From Blastobasis lacticolella (taxonomy: Eukaryota > Arthropoda > Insecta > Lepidoptera > Blastobasidae), in contig LR990059.1 in NCBI GenBank assembly GCA_905147135.1, forward strand, positions 15,523,001-15,587,000: a stretch of 64,000 nt of DNA, in the 5' to 3' direction. A program made the translations under genes and the position numbers. Under the pieces are notes generated by a model. The model was given only the letters and a program-made list of their open reading frames with translations, searched no databases and had not been told where the DNA came from. This document shows positions 20,555 through 30,512 of the stretch, piece after piece; position 1 is the stretch's first letter, and the number at the start of each line of letters is the position of its first letter.

Positions 20555-21030
20555 GCCGAAATTGTTTACCAGGGTTCGGTCCTGAGCCCTTGCCTGTTTT
20601 GCATTGTGCTCTGTATGACCGGGTACGTAACGAGTATGTCCGTGGCAGCCTTGGCGTGATAGATATTGCAGATAAAGTCGAAGAGATTAGCTTTCGCTAG
20701 CTTTGTGAAGTTCTGTCTGTGGAAAATAGGCGCCTAAATCTGCAGGTATTAAGAATGAGGTTCTGCGCTGCCCCGCTGAAACCCCAGGAAATGATATACC
20801 TGAGACGGATTTGAGAGCCAACGGCTTACAACGTAAGGACTAAGTAGGACAGATTCGCAGTATAATACTGTATTTCAAAGTGGTTGACAGGTTCATTGTA
20901 TAATTTGTGACTGAAAAGAATAGCAACAGATTGGTAGCGTAGCAACTATCCAACAGTAGAAGAGAAAGAGCAGGAAACCTGACCTTGGCAGGAGCCGGGA
21001 TATACTGCTAGGAAGACAACGACATTTATA
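20555..21030 (+). mobile_element. RTE-clade LINE remnant, internally deleted
   Basis: It includes an RT motif-4 relic (VYQGSVLSPCLFCIVLC), 'ataggcgcctaaatctgcag', an 'agagccaacggcttacaacg' block and the distal 'gagaaagagcaggaaacctg', 'gcaggagccgggatatactg'. The same order occurs at 34318-34890 and, reversed, at 44943-45170. It is a dead copy. Confidence 0.65.
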
Positions 21031-21366
21031 GATTAGTGCCTATTTATTAGTACCACATAGAGGCATTAATCAAACTATCACCAATGGCCTAGTGCGTGTC
21101 TGGCGGCCAAAATGATATGAAACACTTTATCCATTGATTTTGTTTACCTTGCATACATATAAAAACCAAATAGAGATAAATGACACCACATTATATGCCG
21201 TAATAAATTATCATCACACGTATCCATTACATAATATATCGCATTCATTAATCGATTTAATTTCATACACGGTACGCAGCGATGCCATGAATTGATTTGC
21301 GAATAATACGATTACTCTACATGCTACCAAGTTCATGTTCGTTTTTGTATGGAGGTCTTTTTCCAG

Positions 21367-21460
21367 CGGCTGTGTGGAGCGAGTAATAGATTGCGAACTG
21401 GAAGTGTTGTGGCATGCGCGTGCGCATCTCGAAGTCATCGACCGGGCCTTGACCGCAAAG
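21367..21460 (+). CDS. Possible internal exon of an unknown gene
   Basis: Acceptor ggaggtctttttccag and donor AAAG|GTGAAA enclose 94 bases, which with a one-base carry-in read GCVERVIDCELEVLWH then ARAHLEVIDRALTAK, ending in phase 0. The amphipathic, balanced composition and elevated GC suggest real coding sequence. The reverse strand is also open, which weakens the case. The family is unknown. Confidence 0.33.
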
Positions 21461-21849
21461 GTGAAAGCAGGTATGGGAGATAACGAAGTGAATGCTGTGG
21501 TATGGATCCGCAAAAATCTTCAAGGGATAATCAACTTATTTTGTTACGTTACTTGGTGTAGTGGTTTTGTTATTTTATTAAAACGAACGACTGTATTATA
21601 GACAATTAAGATCGAATTTGGTCGTGGAGGGTCGTGGAGGTTAAACTAATAATTTCTAAGTTTAAGATAGTTCTTCTAATAATTCTGCCACTATTACAAA
21701 AAATTCGCTAAACTGGAGCAAAGAAGAATATTTTTTTGTTTAACCATGCATTCATGGGCCCGACTTTTAGCATTGGCAGGCAGTTAACGGCGCTTTGGCA
21801 CAACAAACCTTATCTACCCGAATTCAAACCTAAAGAACTAATGCAATTA

Positions 21850-22015
21850 CAAGAACATAAACTAAACAACTTGCATAATTACCTGTTATATATGAGAAAG
21901 TCCTCTTAAAATTTCGCTGTGCCGCTACAGGGTGCTTGCTACATGCTTGTTTGTTTTAAGTTTTACTATCATTGTATTATCATGTAGCATGCAAATAAAG
22001 AAAGAAAGAAATATT
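21850..22015 (+). mobile_element. Retroelement 3' end with (GAAA)n tail
   Basis: It contains 'gtgccgctacagggtgcttg' and 'catgtagcatgcaaataaag', then gaaagaaagaaa. The A-rich microsatellite tail after AATAAA is typical of non-LTR insertions. The family is not identified. Confidence 0.5.
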
Positions 22016-22760
22016 CTCTGCGCTTTGGAACTTCCATACTAACGATCGCCCCAAATTGACGTTTTGCCAACGACATACAGAGCTGTGTTATATAAGGTAC
22101 AGTTATACAACGAATTAGCTGACCGCTTAATCCATATTACCCTATGGGTCTGACATATAATTTTCAGATGAATATTAGAAGACAAGAATAAGGAAGATTT
22201 ATACGAGTGAAAATGATTCGTGAACAAAAATCATCAGTACAGAAAAGTAGCGAATTTCCCGGTTTTCCCGGTATCGTAGCGCAGAAGCGGGAATCCAGTT
22301 TTCTCCACAGTACCGGAACTGCAACCCCTAGCACACACCCGTGGCTACTATTGATGATGCCGTTAAATGGTAGGTGGATTAATGGTAATTATCATCTACA
22401 TCTCTACTCTACATGTACAGCTTAGTTTAGTATCTTTCCACGATTGTCAAGTGGATTAAAATACAATAGAGAACGCTGATGTCTCTTTTTGCTCTATGTA
22501 GCCTAGTGAGGGCCAGTACCAGCTAGTTGACTCGCTTTGGAAGGTGAATAAAAGAAATAGCTTTTATAATTAACAATACTGATGTATTCATCAAACTTAA
22601 CATAATAATCAACAACAATTACACAATAGTCAACAACAATTAATTGCAAACAAGAGCAACAACATAACACATTGCTTAGCACACAATAAATATCACATTT
22701 TCATCAAGCTGTAGTCAAAGTGGCGGAAATACATCTCCGCCATTATCTACATTCTAACAA
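22016..22760. other. AT-rich stretch, no gene recognised
   Basis: A splice-bounded open segment at 22313-22369 (acceptor ttttctccacag, donor ATG|GTAGGT) is possible but unremarkable. Otherwise it is simple AT-rich sequence leading to the 3' end of the cuticular gene. Confidence 0.3.
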
Positions 22761-22768
22761 TTTGTATT

Positions 22769-22774
22769 TTTAAT
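22769..22774 (-). promoter_or_regulatory. Candidate polyadenylation signal (ATTAAA) of the cuticular gene
   Basis: There is no AATAAA on the minus strand just after the stop at 22905. ATTAAA occurs about 130 bp downstream. This is tentative. Confidence 0.25.
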
Positions 22775-22904
22775 TTGTATTTACATGGGACATGCCCGAC
22801 CTTTCGACTTGTAACCTTCCATGAGCAAATCGGTAGCTTTTAAAATCAGCAGTCTTATTAGGCAAGAGCGTTAGCTCAATCTGCCAAGTGTTGTCTTTTT
22901 TAAC

Positions 22905-25506
22905 TTAGTGTTTGCCTCCTTTGTGGTGGTAGATATGTTTGTAGACTGGAACGTGGACGGGGTACGGCTTGGGGATCGGGACCTCGACCTTCTTTTCAAC
23001 AGTCACGGGGTAGGGCTTCTCCACCTCATAAGGGACAGGCTTCTCAACGGTGTAGGGTACTGGCTTCTCGACTATGTGGGGGACGACCTGGAAATATAAC
23101 GATACATTGGTTATAAATTCTTTGGATTTATTACCTTAATAGTTTTACCTAGATGACTCAAGTATCATAAAATCTTTATTTAATCGACTATAAAATACAT
23201 AACTAGTTCCATCTAAATGGATTCATTGAATAAATAATACTACAAAGGTTCCTGGTTCCGCCATATTTAATAGAGTTTGCGCGGGAAGCGTAAACTATTC
23301 AACTGTTCTTTTTTTTAAACGGCGCACTGGCTGTCACTTTTACTTTCGTCGTGGCCAGTTGCATTACATAATAATCGGTGCAGTGGCTTGAATGGTGCAC
23401 TTATGTCATAGATTTCGAGATATATGAAAAAAAAACAATGGGAAAAGGTGCGGTGACATAATTTTCTCGTGGCTCTATTCTATCAAGTGCTTGGAAATCG
23501 TGCGGTTTCTCTTTCTGCGGTTACCCATGTTCATTGACATTGTATTGTACTTGCAGTATGGTATTTGATTACCCATGTAGCACATTGTGTGTGGTATAGA
23601 TTCTAGAATTCTCAAAGTAGGTGAATGGAATGAGGTTCTAACTATTTTTACAGGAGAAATATTCGTATTTTACTGTGGTCTGGAGGATACGATAGTCGGT
23701 TCCGGTGCCTTGACAAAGCACTGTGTAGGTTGTCTTTTTATTACTCTATTGTTTGTTTAAGTCGTAATTGTTATCAGTTTCAGTAATTACCATCATCTAT
23801 AAATTGTTATTGACTGTGCTTTTATTACTTTAGTTGTAAAAACAAATATGCTGGGGTAATAATACTGTAAGCTGGTGCTTAATAAAATTTACTGTTCTTT
23901 TCAAGACAGTAATAGCTTATTCTTGGTCCGCCAGAGTCAAGACTCAGGTTCATCTTTAGCGGTTTGATACTCCAACCCGCGTGCCAAGCGTGGAGATTAT
24001 GGCAATAACCTCCCTTTTCGCGGGAGAGGCCCTAAGTCCTGCAGTGGACTGTTATGGGCTGTGATGAAGAAATGTCTAGTGGATTTGGATGACTGTAAAC
24101 TTGTGCGTTGGTAGCCGAGTGGCTAAGGTATTCGACTGGTAAGGGAGAGGTATCCGGTTCGAATCCTACTGCGGAAATGTACCAAGGACTCGTTTCTGAG
24201 TTATATACATTAGTTGAATGATAACCGATGCTCTTGCGGTGAGCGAAAACATCGTGATGATACCTGCAGATTCAGGCGACTGGATGTGTAACCATGATCC
24301 AATTAGGTTCCTCTGGTAGCAGGATCATGGAGGTCAGATGGCAGTCGCTCCACTATAGTTATTTAATCTGTCAAATCCTGGATTAAGGCGAAGCCTCGTG
24401 CGCGAGAGCACAACCGGGACATTGACGCCAAGATGATTATTAGTAGACTCCTTACCTTGTAGACAGGCACATGTATCGGCTGCTCAATGGTCACGTGGAC
24501 AGGGTAGGGCTGCGGGATGGGGATCTTCACGTACTGGGGTACGGACACAGCAACCGGGTGTGGGATCGGTACCCCGATCTTTTTCACCACGGTCACGTGG
24601 TACGGCTTCGTGTGCTCCGAGTGGGAGTGGCCTTCGGGCTCCCATTCATCGGAGGGTCGTGCGCACGCCACTGCGACGAGGAGGGCGAGGGTTGTTGCTT
24701 TCTGGGGAGGAAAGGTTGTTTTTTAAAATTAGAAGAACCGTTCTGTTGTTCCGGTTGCTACCAATTGATATCAGTGTAGCAGTCATCATAAGCCACATCG
24801 GAGGCCCTTTGGCAACTTGACAAATGTGGTATCAGGTACTTTCAAAGGTTGATATTGGATAGATACATCAATCGATGAAGAAGATTTTAGTTATTGTTTT
24901 AAGTTCGGTATTAGGCATTTAGCGGGAAGTATAATTTAGTATTTTGCGGCACAAGAGTCATATATTATTAACTAATAATAAAGATTGGAAATATGTAACA
25001 GTTTGTTGTATAAGGAACCGATTAAATCCAGTCATGAAAGTGGAAGTCCCTTCACATTGTACGGAAGGAAGCGAAGTTATTACATCATAATATGTTTACG
25101 CTGGCTGAATGCGGTCATTTCCTTTTCATAGACAATCTGCAATCACATATTTCTATAATGCATTTATGATAATGCAATTATTATCAGTTTTATTAGCTGT
25201 AGCGTAAGGACCAACAAACCGAATTTAAATTTGGAATTATGAGGTTATAGGAAGTTTTAATTTTTCTTGGCAAAGGAGTTTACGTTTACACAGCCATGTC
25301 TTTTTATTAATTTAATGCACTTATAGAATAATTGTATCAATGTTGCACTGGTCTATTGCGTAAAACTAATGTTCAATAGAATATAGGACATCACAACTTC
25401 TTGCGTTACGTTCTATTTGGTTTCTAGCACAGTTCCGTTGTATTATATCACACTGGCACTCCAAAAAGAACAAAATGTCTTCAAAAGCACTTACGAGAGC
25501 GATCAT
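22905..25506 (-). CDS. Secreted Val/Pro/Lys-repeat (probably cuticular) protein
   Basis: Three exons join to 146 aa: 25495-25506 (MIAL only), 24456-24701 and 22905-23087, with GTAAGT/GTAAGG donors, CCCCAG/TTCCAG acceptors and phase-0 introns. A 4-codon first exon is typical of insect cuticle genes. Residues 1 to about 18 (MIALKATTLALLVAVACA) are a signal peptide. A short acidic/His segment (SDEWEPEGHSHSEH) follows, then alternating hydrophobic-Pro repeats such as VPIPHPV, VKIPIPQPYPVHV, VEKPVPYTVEKPVPYEVEK and VEVPIPKPYPVHVPVYK, ending HIYHHKGGKH. This matches low-complexity structural proteins of cuticle (Vajk-like/VPVEKPVP type), not chitin-binding RR proteins. Intron 2 holds a family D fragment and a full SINE-A. 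Confidence 0.93.
23970..24072 (+). mobile_element. Family D 3' fragment
   Basis: 'gccaagcgtggagattatgg', 'gggagaggccctaagtcctg' and 'cagtggactgttatgggctg' then gtgatgaaga. It matches the minus strand of 5993-6232. It lies in intron 2 of the cuticular gene. Confidence 0.75.
24103..24443 (+). mobile_element. SINE-A, full length, abutting a splice donor
   Basis: The tRNA-like head has an A box (tagccgagtggc) and a perfect B box (ggttcgaatcc). 'gtaccaaggactcgtttctg' follows, then the SINE-A body to 'cgggacattgacgccaagat'. It is antisense to the cuticular gene, and its tail ends about 12 bp from the exon 2 splice donor at 24455. No target duplication is evident. Confidence 0.85.
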
Positions 25507-25542
25507 GTTGCTATAACTTGGTACCGTTGAAGGTTTGTAAGT

Positions 25543-25579
25543 GACTGATGCTGTTTGCGATCCCCACGACTGTTTTATA
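25543..25579 (-). promoter_or_regulatory. Core promoter of the cuticular gene
   Basis: On the minus strand CTATAAAA (TATA at 25573-25579) precedes an ATCAGTC initiator (25543-25549) by about 30 bp. The predicted start near 25546 gives a 5' UTR of about 40 nt before the ATG at 25506. The spacing is ideal for an arthropod TATA/Inr promoter, as expected for a stage-specific cuticle gene. Confidence 0.8.
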
Positions 25580-25589
25580 GTTGGTGAAA

Positions 25590-25965
25590 TGAGTGTTGCA
25601 CCTTTCCATTCAGCGATAGGCCCTCTGTACCACTTTATTTTTACCGCAGCAGATTGCGTTCCATTACGGCAGTTTTCGTCATCTATTGCTGCTTAGCGTA
25701 GGACGTGTCGTTTAACGTGGAGTAGTAAAGTGGCGATGTAAATTAGATGAGTACGAATATTTGACGCAAAAGTGACAGTGAATAGTAACGTGGTATAGTC
25801 TTGATCGTATTATTCGGGTTTAATAAGGAGAAGCAAAACCACTTTTGTTATTCTATTATAAAATGTGATATGTGTGGTGGATTTGTTTTTTTTTTCGGCC
25901 ACAGTGCAGCGACTTTCGTAATAGGAAGTTATGTGGCGATTTTTTCCTCTTTTTTTTTGCTATTT
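25590..25965. other. Upstream flank of the cuticular gene, nothing recognised
   Basis: AT-rich with poly-T tracts. It may hold enhancers of the cuticular gene, but no specific site can be defended. Confidence 0.3.
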
Positions 25966-25967
25966 TG

Positions 25968-26000
25968 CAGCCAGGCACTTGACCGCCATCTCACCTCGAT
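25968..26000 (-). mobile_element. LINE 3' UTR fragment
   Basis: 'gccaggcacttgaccgccat' plus 'ctcacct' matches the segment just beyond the stop of the LINE at 30513-31985 ('gacaggcatttgaccaccat', 'ctcacct') and 61168-61212. Confidence 0.5.
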
Positions 26001-26149
26001 TTTTGTTGTAAGCAATATAGTTACGTCGCTCATGTTATCTATAATCAGATCATGATCATTGCCGGGTCGTTTTCGATCGCTGATCTAAGTGTTAGCGAAA
26101 TCGGTAATTACGCGGGTAGTTCTTAGTCTTCGTTACCAAGTTGCAATGT

Positions 26150-26295
26150 AGAGCCTCATTTTGATATCGGGAATCGCCTTTTGGAAACCGGAGCGACGCG
26201 TAACATAATTTAAGTGACACTAAAATGGACCTTATACTTTGAGCAATACATTCCACTTTGATTCACTCTCACGCTTTTTGCTTCTGAATTTAGAC
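26150..26295 (-). mobile_element. MITE family J, decayed copy
   Basis: It shares 'cgccttttggaaaccggagc', 'gacgcgtaacataattta' and the end 'cttctgaatttagac' with 36664-36813 and 58990-59122. The left terminal repeat is lost. Confidence 0.55.
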
Positions 26296-26732
26296 GGCTG
26301 AATTTTGCTAAATGTAAAAAGCGTATAATTAGGTGGTGGCCAGTTCGATTTTCGAATAAATTCTCTTTACAATGCCCGTAGGCGAAGATTTTTCCATAGA
26401 GGAAAAATTGTCTGTGGATTTTTCATACGAATTTTAACGTTCCAAATTCAAATCACTTTATATATAGGTTCTAACATGACAAAATAATGAAATGTTTTGA
26501 AAAAGTACTGGTCTGTCGTCAGTTGTTTGTTCGAAAGATAATCAGCACTTTAAAGAGAGTCGTAAAATTATTGACCATTTTTTTCAAATTACGTTCTAGA
26601 CTTTCAAATTACTCTAATTAACTATCTAATTATTATAATTCTATCTCAAGTGAAATGGTCACATGCATAGATTATGTAAACAAGTTCATCATAGTGACAC
26701 AGATCGAACTAAATTGCACAATGACTGACGAT

Positions 26733-26765
26733 GGCGGGCTTAGAGAGGGATACTTTCTAAGCCCG
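26733..26765. repeat. Short hairpin
   Basis: gcgggcttagaga and tttctaagcccgc form a 13-bp stem with one mismatch and a 7-nt loop. No function is assigned. Confidence 0.5.
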
Positions 26766-26860
26766 CTATTCGAAACTACGGAGATTCAGTATTGTGATTA
26801 CGTATGTAATAACTGTCAAATTCTTATAAAATTAAAATTCGAGTATCCGTAGTCCTATTT

Positions 26861-26969
26861 TTGAAACCGCTCGCATCCACGAGAGTCTTTTCTGTCTCTA
26901 GCAACTTACCATCAGTGTGAAAGAGATAGGTAACCGCGTGAGACCTCGCGTGGATGCGAGCGGTTTCAA
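26861..26969. mobile_element. Foldback/MITE K with 21-bp terminal inverted repeats
   Basis: Termini 26861-26881 and 26949-26969 are inverted copies (ttgaaaccgctcgcatccac plus g), with about 67 bp between. It is non-coding. It adjoins repeat F directly on the right. Only one copy is seen here. Confidence 0.75.
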
Positions 26970-27258
26970 GAACAGCCGGTCTAGCCATCTTTGACATCTC
27001 CGCTTGCGTGATGCGTGTATGGTAGAAAATTGACAGCTCGAAGTTCGACTATTTCTACCAACATCTACATTGACTCTGATTGTGTAGGATCATCCGCCAA
27101 TCCGCCTCCTTTGTACACCGAAAGTACGTGAATTGTCTATGGACCAAGAATTTCTACCACAAACGTTAGCTTATGTCAGATAACGTTAGCTTATGTCAAA
27201 TCCCATATATTTTTTCTACCACAAACCATTGTAGATTAACGAAACCTCTTGGCTAAGG
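26969..27258 (+). mobile_element. Dispersed repeat F, copy 2 with 20-bp tandem duplication
   Basis: It is near identical to 19088-19357 in the same orientation. It differs mainly by a tandem duplication of 'acgttagcttatgtca' plus 4 bp around 27165-27200. It is non-coding. Confidence 0.75.
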
Positions 27259-27295
27259 GCGCAGGGCCCTTGATGACGTCTTCAACGACAATATA

Positions 27296-27622
27296 TTTTT
27301 TTTATGTCATACGGTAGGCAAACAGGCAAGCGAACCACCTGATGGAAAGTGGTCACCACTGCCTATAGACATTAGCAGCACCGAGAGTATCGCCAATGCG
27401 TTGTCCACCTCTATAACACGTTACTCTGGCAGCATAAACGCAAATGTCCCTCCACTGCCAAAGCCACGGTTCCCCAAAATCCCACCGCATGGAGTATCTG
27501 GATTAGTAGTATATGGAAATCAATCCATCCATTCAGGAGCTACCCCTACTCATACAGAAAGCCACACATACACACGTCAAACACCCCCCCCCCCTTTTTC
27601 GGCGGGGGTTAAAAAAGCGTGA
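27296..27622 (+). mobile_element. Family C short repeat, near full length
   Basis: It has 'catacggtaggcaaacaggc', 'cacctgatggaaagtggtca', 'ccactgccaaagccacggtt' and a distal run of C followed by tttttcggcgggggtt. It parallels 1926-2245. The open frame inside is repeat-derived. Confidence 0.7.
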
Positions 27623-27629
27623 CGTCATG

Positions 27630-28750
27630 TAGGTGTGTATTGAGAAGCGTAAAATAAGTAAGTAAGTATGTATTTATTAATGAATTATTTTGTTTATTAG
27701 AGTACAAAGATAATGTAGTAGACGCAATCTGACGCTATTCTATTCATTCTCAATAAGAAGTTATACATGAGGTAATATGCTTTTATGAATTAAATAACTT
27801 TTTGTACACTTTATTACACAATTTTTATTAATTGCAATTAAATGAACAGTACAAAAAGTGATTTGATTCATAATAATGGAGTTCCATCAGGAAGTGACAA
27901 CACAAAGTGTTAAATATTTAATATGCTTTTAATAAAAACATGCGTCTAGTGAATGTTTAGTGTAAGATATAAGCGTAAGCGGGTCTAAAACTTAGAGTAT
28001 ATTTCAGAGTTGCACCACATGGACTAGAGGAATGATCTCGTTAAAAATATAGCTCGACGTGCTTCCCAGTTGCCCCCAAAGGGGACAGATAGGACGAATT
28101 GTCATCCCGGGTGACAACGAAGAAAAATTCCAGTGGTCATTTCTAACGAAGTGGACAGTTGGGAGGTGCTAGTGGGGATAACTGGGAATAATTGACGGAT
28201 AGATAGCTAGAGGTCATTCAGGAGGGGTGAGTGTGCGTGTGCGTTCGTGAAGTTAAATTTTCTTTTTGTTATTTAAAGAAAAGGATAAAACTTTCAGTTT
28301 CATTGCAGGTTTTGGTTTTCACCCATTCAGTAACTTTCATTTTACATATTCTCTTAATGTAAAAGAGTAAATATTCAGATGTTACTTGATATTATTATAA
28401 AGGTATAATTACTTTTTGTAACTGTATTTGTGTAAAACTATATTTACACATGGGTTCCGGAGCCACAATATAAATAATTTACAATTAATAATATAATTTC
28501 GTCTACTAGATGAGCTGTTGGAAAAGATGTCATTTCACAAAAAGATATTTGCAAATATGAGGACACTAAGTCGAGGGGATAAAGAAAGAAAGAGAGAGAG
28601 AGGTCGCTCGTATCCCATCACTCGCACCTCGCCAGAGACGAGCTCTTCCGGCCGTGTTCCTATGCAAGCTAGTGCCCTCGATATCTAGACGCGGGGTAAT
28701 TAACTGGTTTGAGTCTACATTCATTCTATCTGTTACATTCGGAGATGGAC
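27630..28750. other. AT-rich non-coding stretch with a foldback
   Basis: No gene is seen. At 28063-28188 outer arms ttcccagttgccccc and ggggataactgggaa enclose an inner near-palindrome ttgtcatcccgggtgacaa (28099-28117). It may be a decayed foldback element. Confidence 0.4.
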
Positions 28751-28754
28751 ATTA

Positions 28755-28950
28755 TGCACATTAGTTGAACACAAACCGATGTTTTACGGTGAGGAAAAAT
28801 ATTGAGAGCAAATCTGCACCTGCACATTCAGGCGATAGAATGTGTAACTATGACCCAATCTGATCAGGTACCCTTGTTAACAGGGTTACGGTCTTCAGAT
28901 AGAAGTAGCTCTATTCTAATTACCTGATCTGCCAAATCCTGGCCCTTAAA
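28755..28950 (+). mobile_element. SINE-A fragment
   Basis: 'acattagttgaacacaaacc', 'cacattcaggcgatagaatg', 'aattacctgatctgccaaat' and 'cctggccctt' match the SINE-A body. Head and tail are missing, and it runs into a LINE 3' end. Confidence 0.7.
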
Positions 28951-28959
28951 AGTTTATGT

Positions 28960-29095
28960 TAAACGGTTAAAAGGTTTTTACGGGGTCGGCAACGCGTGGG
29001 TGATGCTCCTGGAATTGCAAACGTCCATAGGCTGCGGTGCCTGCTAACCATCAGGCAGGCTGCAAGCTTGTTTGCCACCTTAGTGGTTTAAAAAA
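28960..29095 (+). mobile_element. CR1/Jockey-type LINE 3' end fragment
   Basis: 'ggtttttacggggtcggcaa', 'cgcgtgggtgatgctcctgg', 'ttgcaaacgtccataggctg' and a terminal 'gtggtttaaaaaaaatg'. It belongs to the family of 57145-57392. Confidence 0.75.
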
Positions 29096-29952
29096 AATGT
29101 TGACGAGAGGTCGCTACCCTACTTAAAGGTTCGATCAAATCCGCTCAACGCTCAATATGAAGCTGCATGTCTTGAGACGATATTTGAGGAGTTTCCTCAA
29201 TTCCTCTTGGATCCCATCGTCAGAACTGAGTTTTGATAAAAATGTGACCAAACTAAGTAACTTTCCAAATAAAAAAAACCCAAATCAGTTCGATAAATGA
29301 CGAAGTTCGGAGGTAACTAACATTAATAATAATAAAAAATAACATACAACCGAATTGAGAACCACCACCTGCTTTTGAAGTAGGTGAAAAAAGCAACAAT
29401 AATATTGCTAAGCTACCCAAGTAGGGAAAGCAACACAGTAGCCAGCGTTTCATCCGTCGTATGGTTATGCTCGGAACTACAAACATTAGCTAACTAATAG
29501 CTAGGACTATCACTAGGCTAGAGACAACAACGCCACTCTTCAATTTTGAAACAGGTTATATATTTTTGTCCCTGTTCTGTTCCACGCAAAACACACTGGT
29601 GGTATCTTGGTTAGTCGCAAAAGCAGTCCTACAGGACGCTCACAGCATGATCACAGCAATGATCGTGTCAAGTGTCACCGGATACCCCGAAGCCAAGGGA
29701 ACAGTGGCAGTTCAATTGACTGCTGATGATGATGGATAAGGGATCCTGATCATTACCGATCGTATAAGTCCCAAGCTTTTTCAGACTGCTGCTACACGCT
29801 GTAAGTATTTTTTGCGACGCCTTTCTAAAAAAGATCGCTGCATGGCTCTAACAGGTTTTTAGTTTGCTTTTCTAATCAACACTTCTCAAATAAAGTTTTA
29901 AAATCGCGACTCTCTTAACTTTTTATGACGAGGTACTTTTGGTGCTGTCCTA

Positions 29953-30317
29953 GAGCGTCGGTGGCCGAGCGGTTAGAGTATACGACTCGTAAGCTAGAGG
30001 TCCCGGATTCTAATCCCGCTCCGGCCATGTACCAATGACTGTTTTCTGAGTTATGTACATTAGTTGAATACTAACCGATGCTCTTACGGTGAGGGAAAAC
30101 ATCGTGATGAAACCTGCACATTCAGGCGACTGGATGTGTAACCATGATCCAATCTGGTCAGGTTCCCCTGGTAGCAGGGTCATGGAGGTCAGATGGCAGT
30201 CGCTCCACTGTAATTACCTGACCTGCCAAATCCTGGATCATGGTCAAAACGGACCCCGGGCCCTCGTGCGCGAGAGCACAACCGGGACATTTACGCCAAA
30301 ATGATTACTCGTATTTT
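29953..30317 (+). mobile_element. SINE-A, full length with 19-bp target-site duplication
   Basis: This is the best copy. The head gtcggtggccgagcggtt (A box) and 'ggattctaatcc' (B box, mutated) are followed by the body, then 'gcgagagcacaaccgggaca' and a T-rich tail. It is flanked by identical tacttttggtgctgtccta at 29934-29952 and 30318-30336. The long duplication and intact ends point to a fairly recent LINE-mobilised insertion. Confidence 0.95.
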
Positions 30318-30512
30318 TACTTTTGGTGCTGTCCTAATTGGCAACGGTGGTCCGACTGGCGGTTTTGAGTACTCCTATTGATTGGATGATGTTCGTCGTT
30401 CGACCGAGGGCGCACGACCGTTGCCTATTAGGACCGCGCCTAAGTGACCCTGTCGAGCACTCCCTCTTAACTATATGTATATGAGCATCACATAATGGAA
30501 ATTTCTCAGGTA

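Noticed and set aside
29253..29486. Minus ORF with hydrophobic start MKRWLLCCFPYLGSLAILLL
   Set aside because: No credible donor after the putative signal peptide, and the rest is low-complexity. It is surrounded by repeats.
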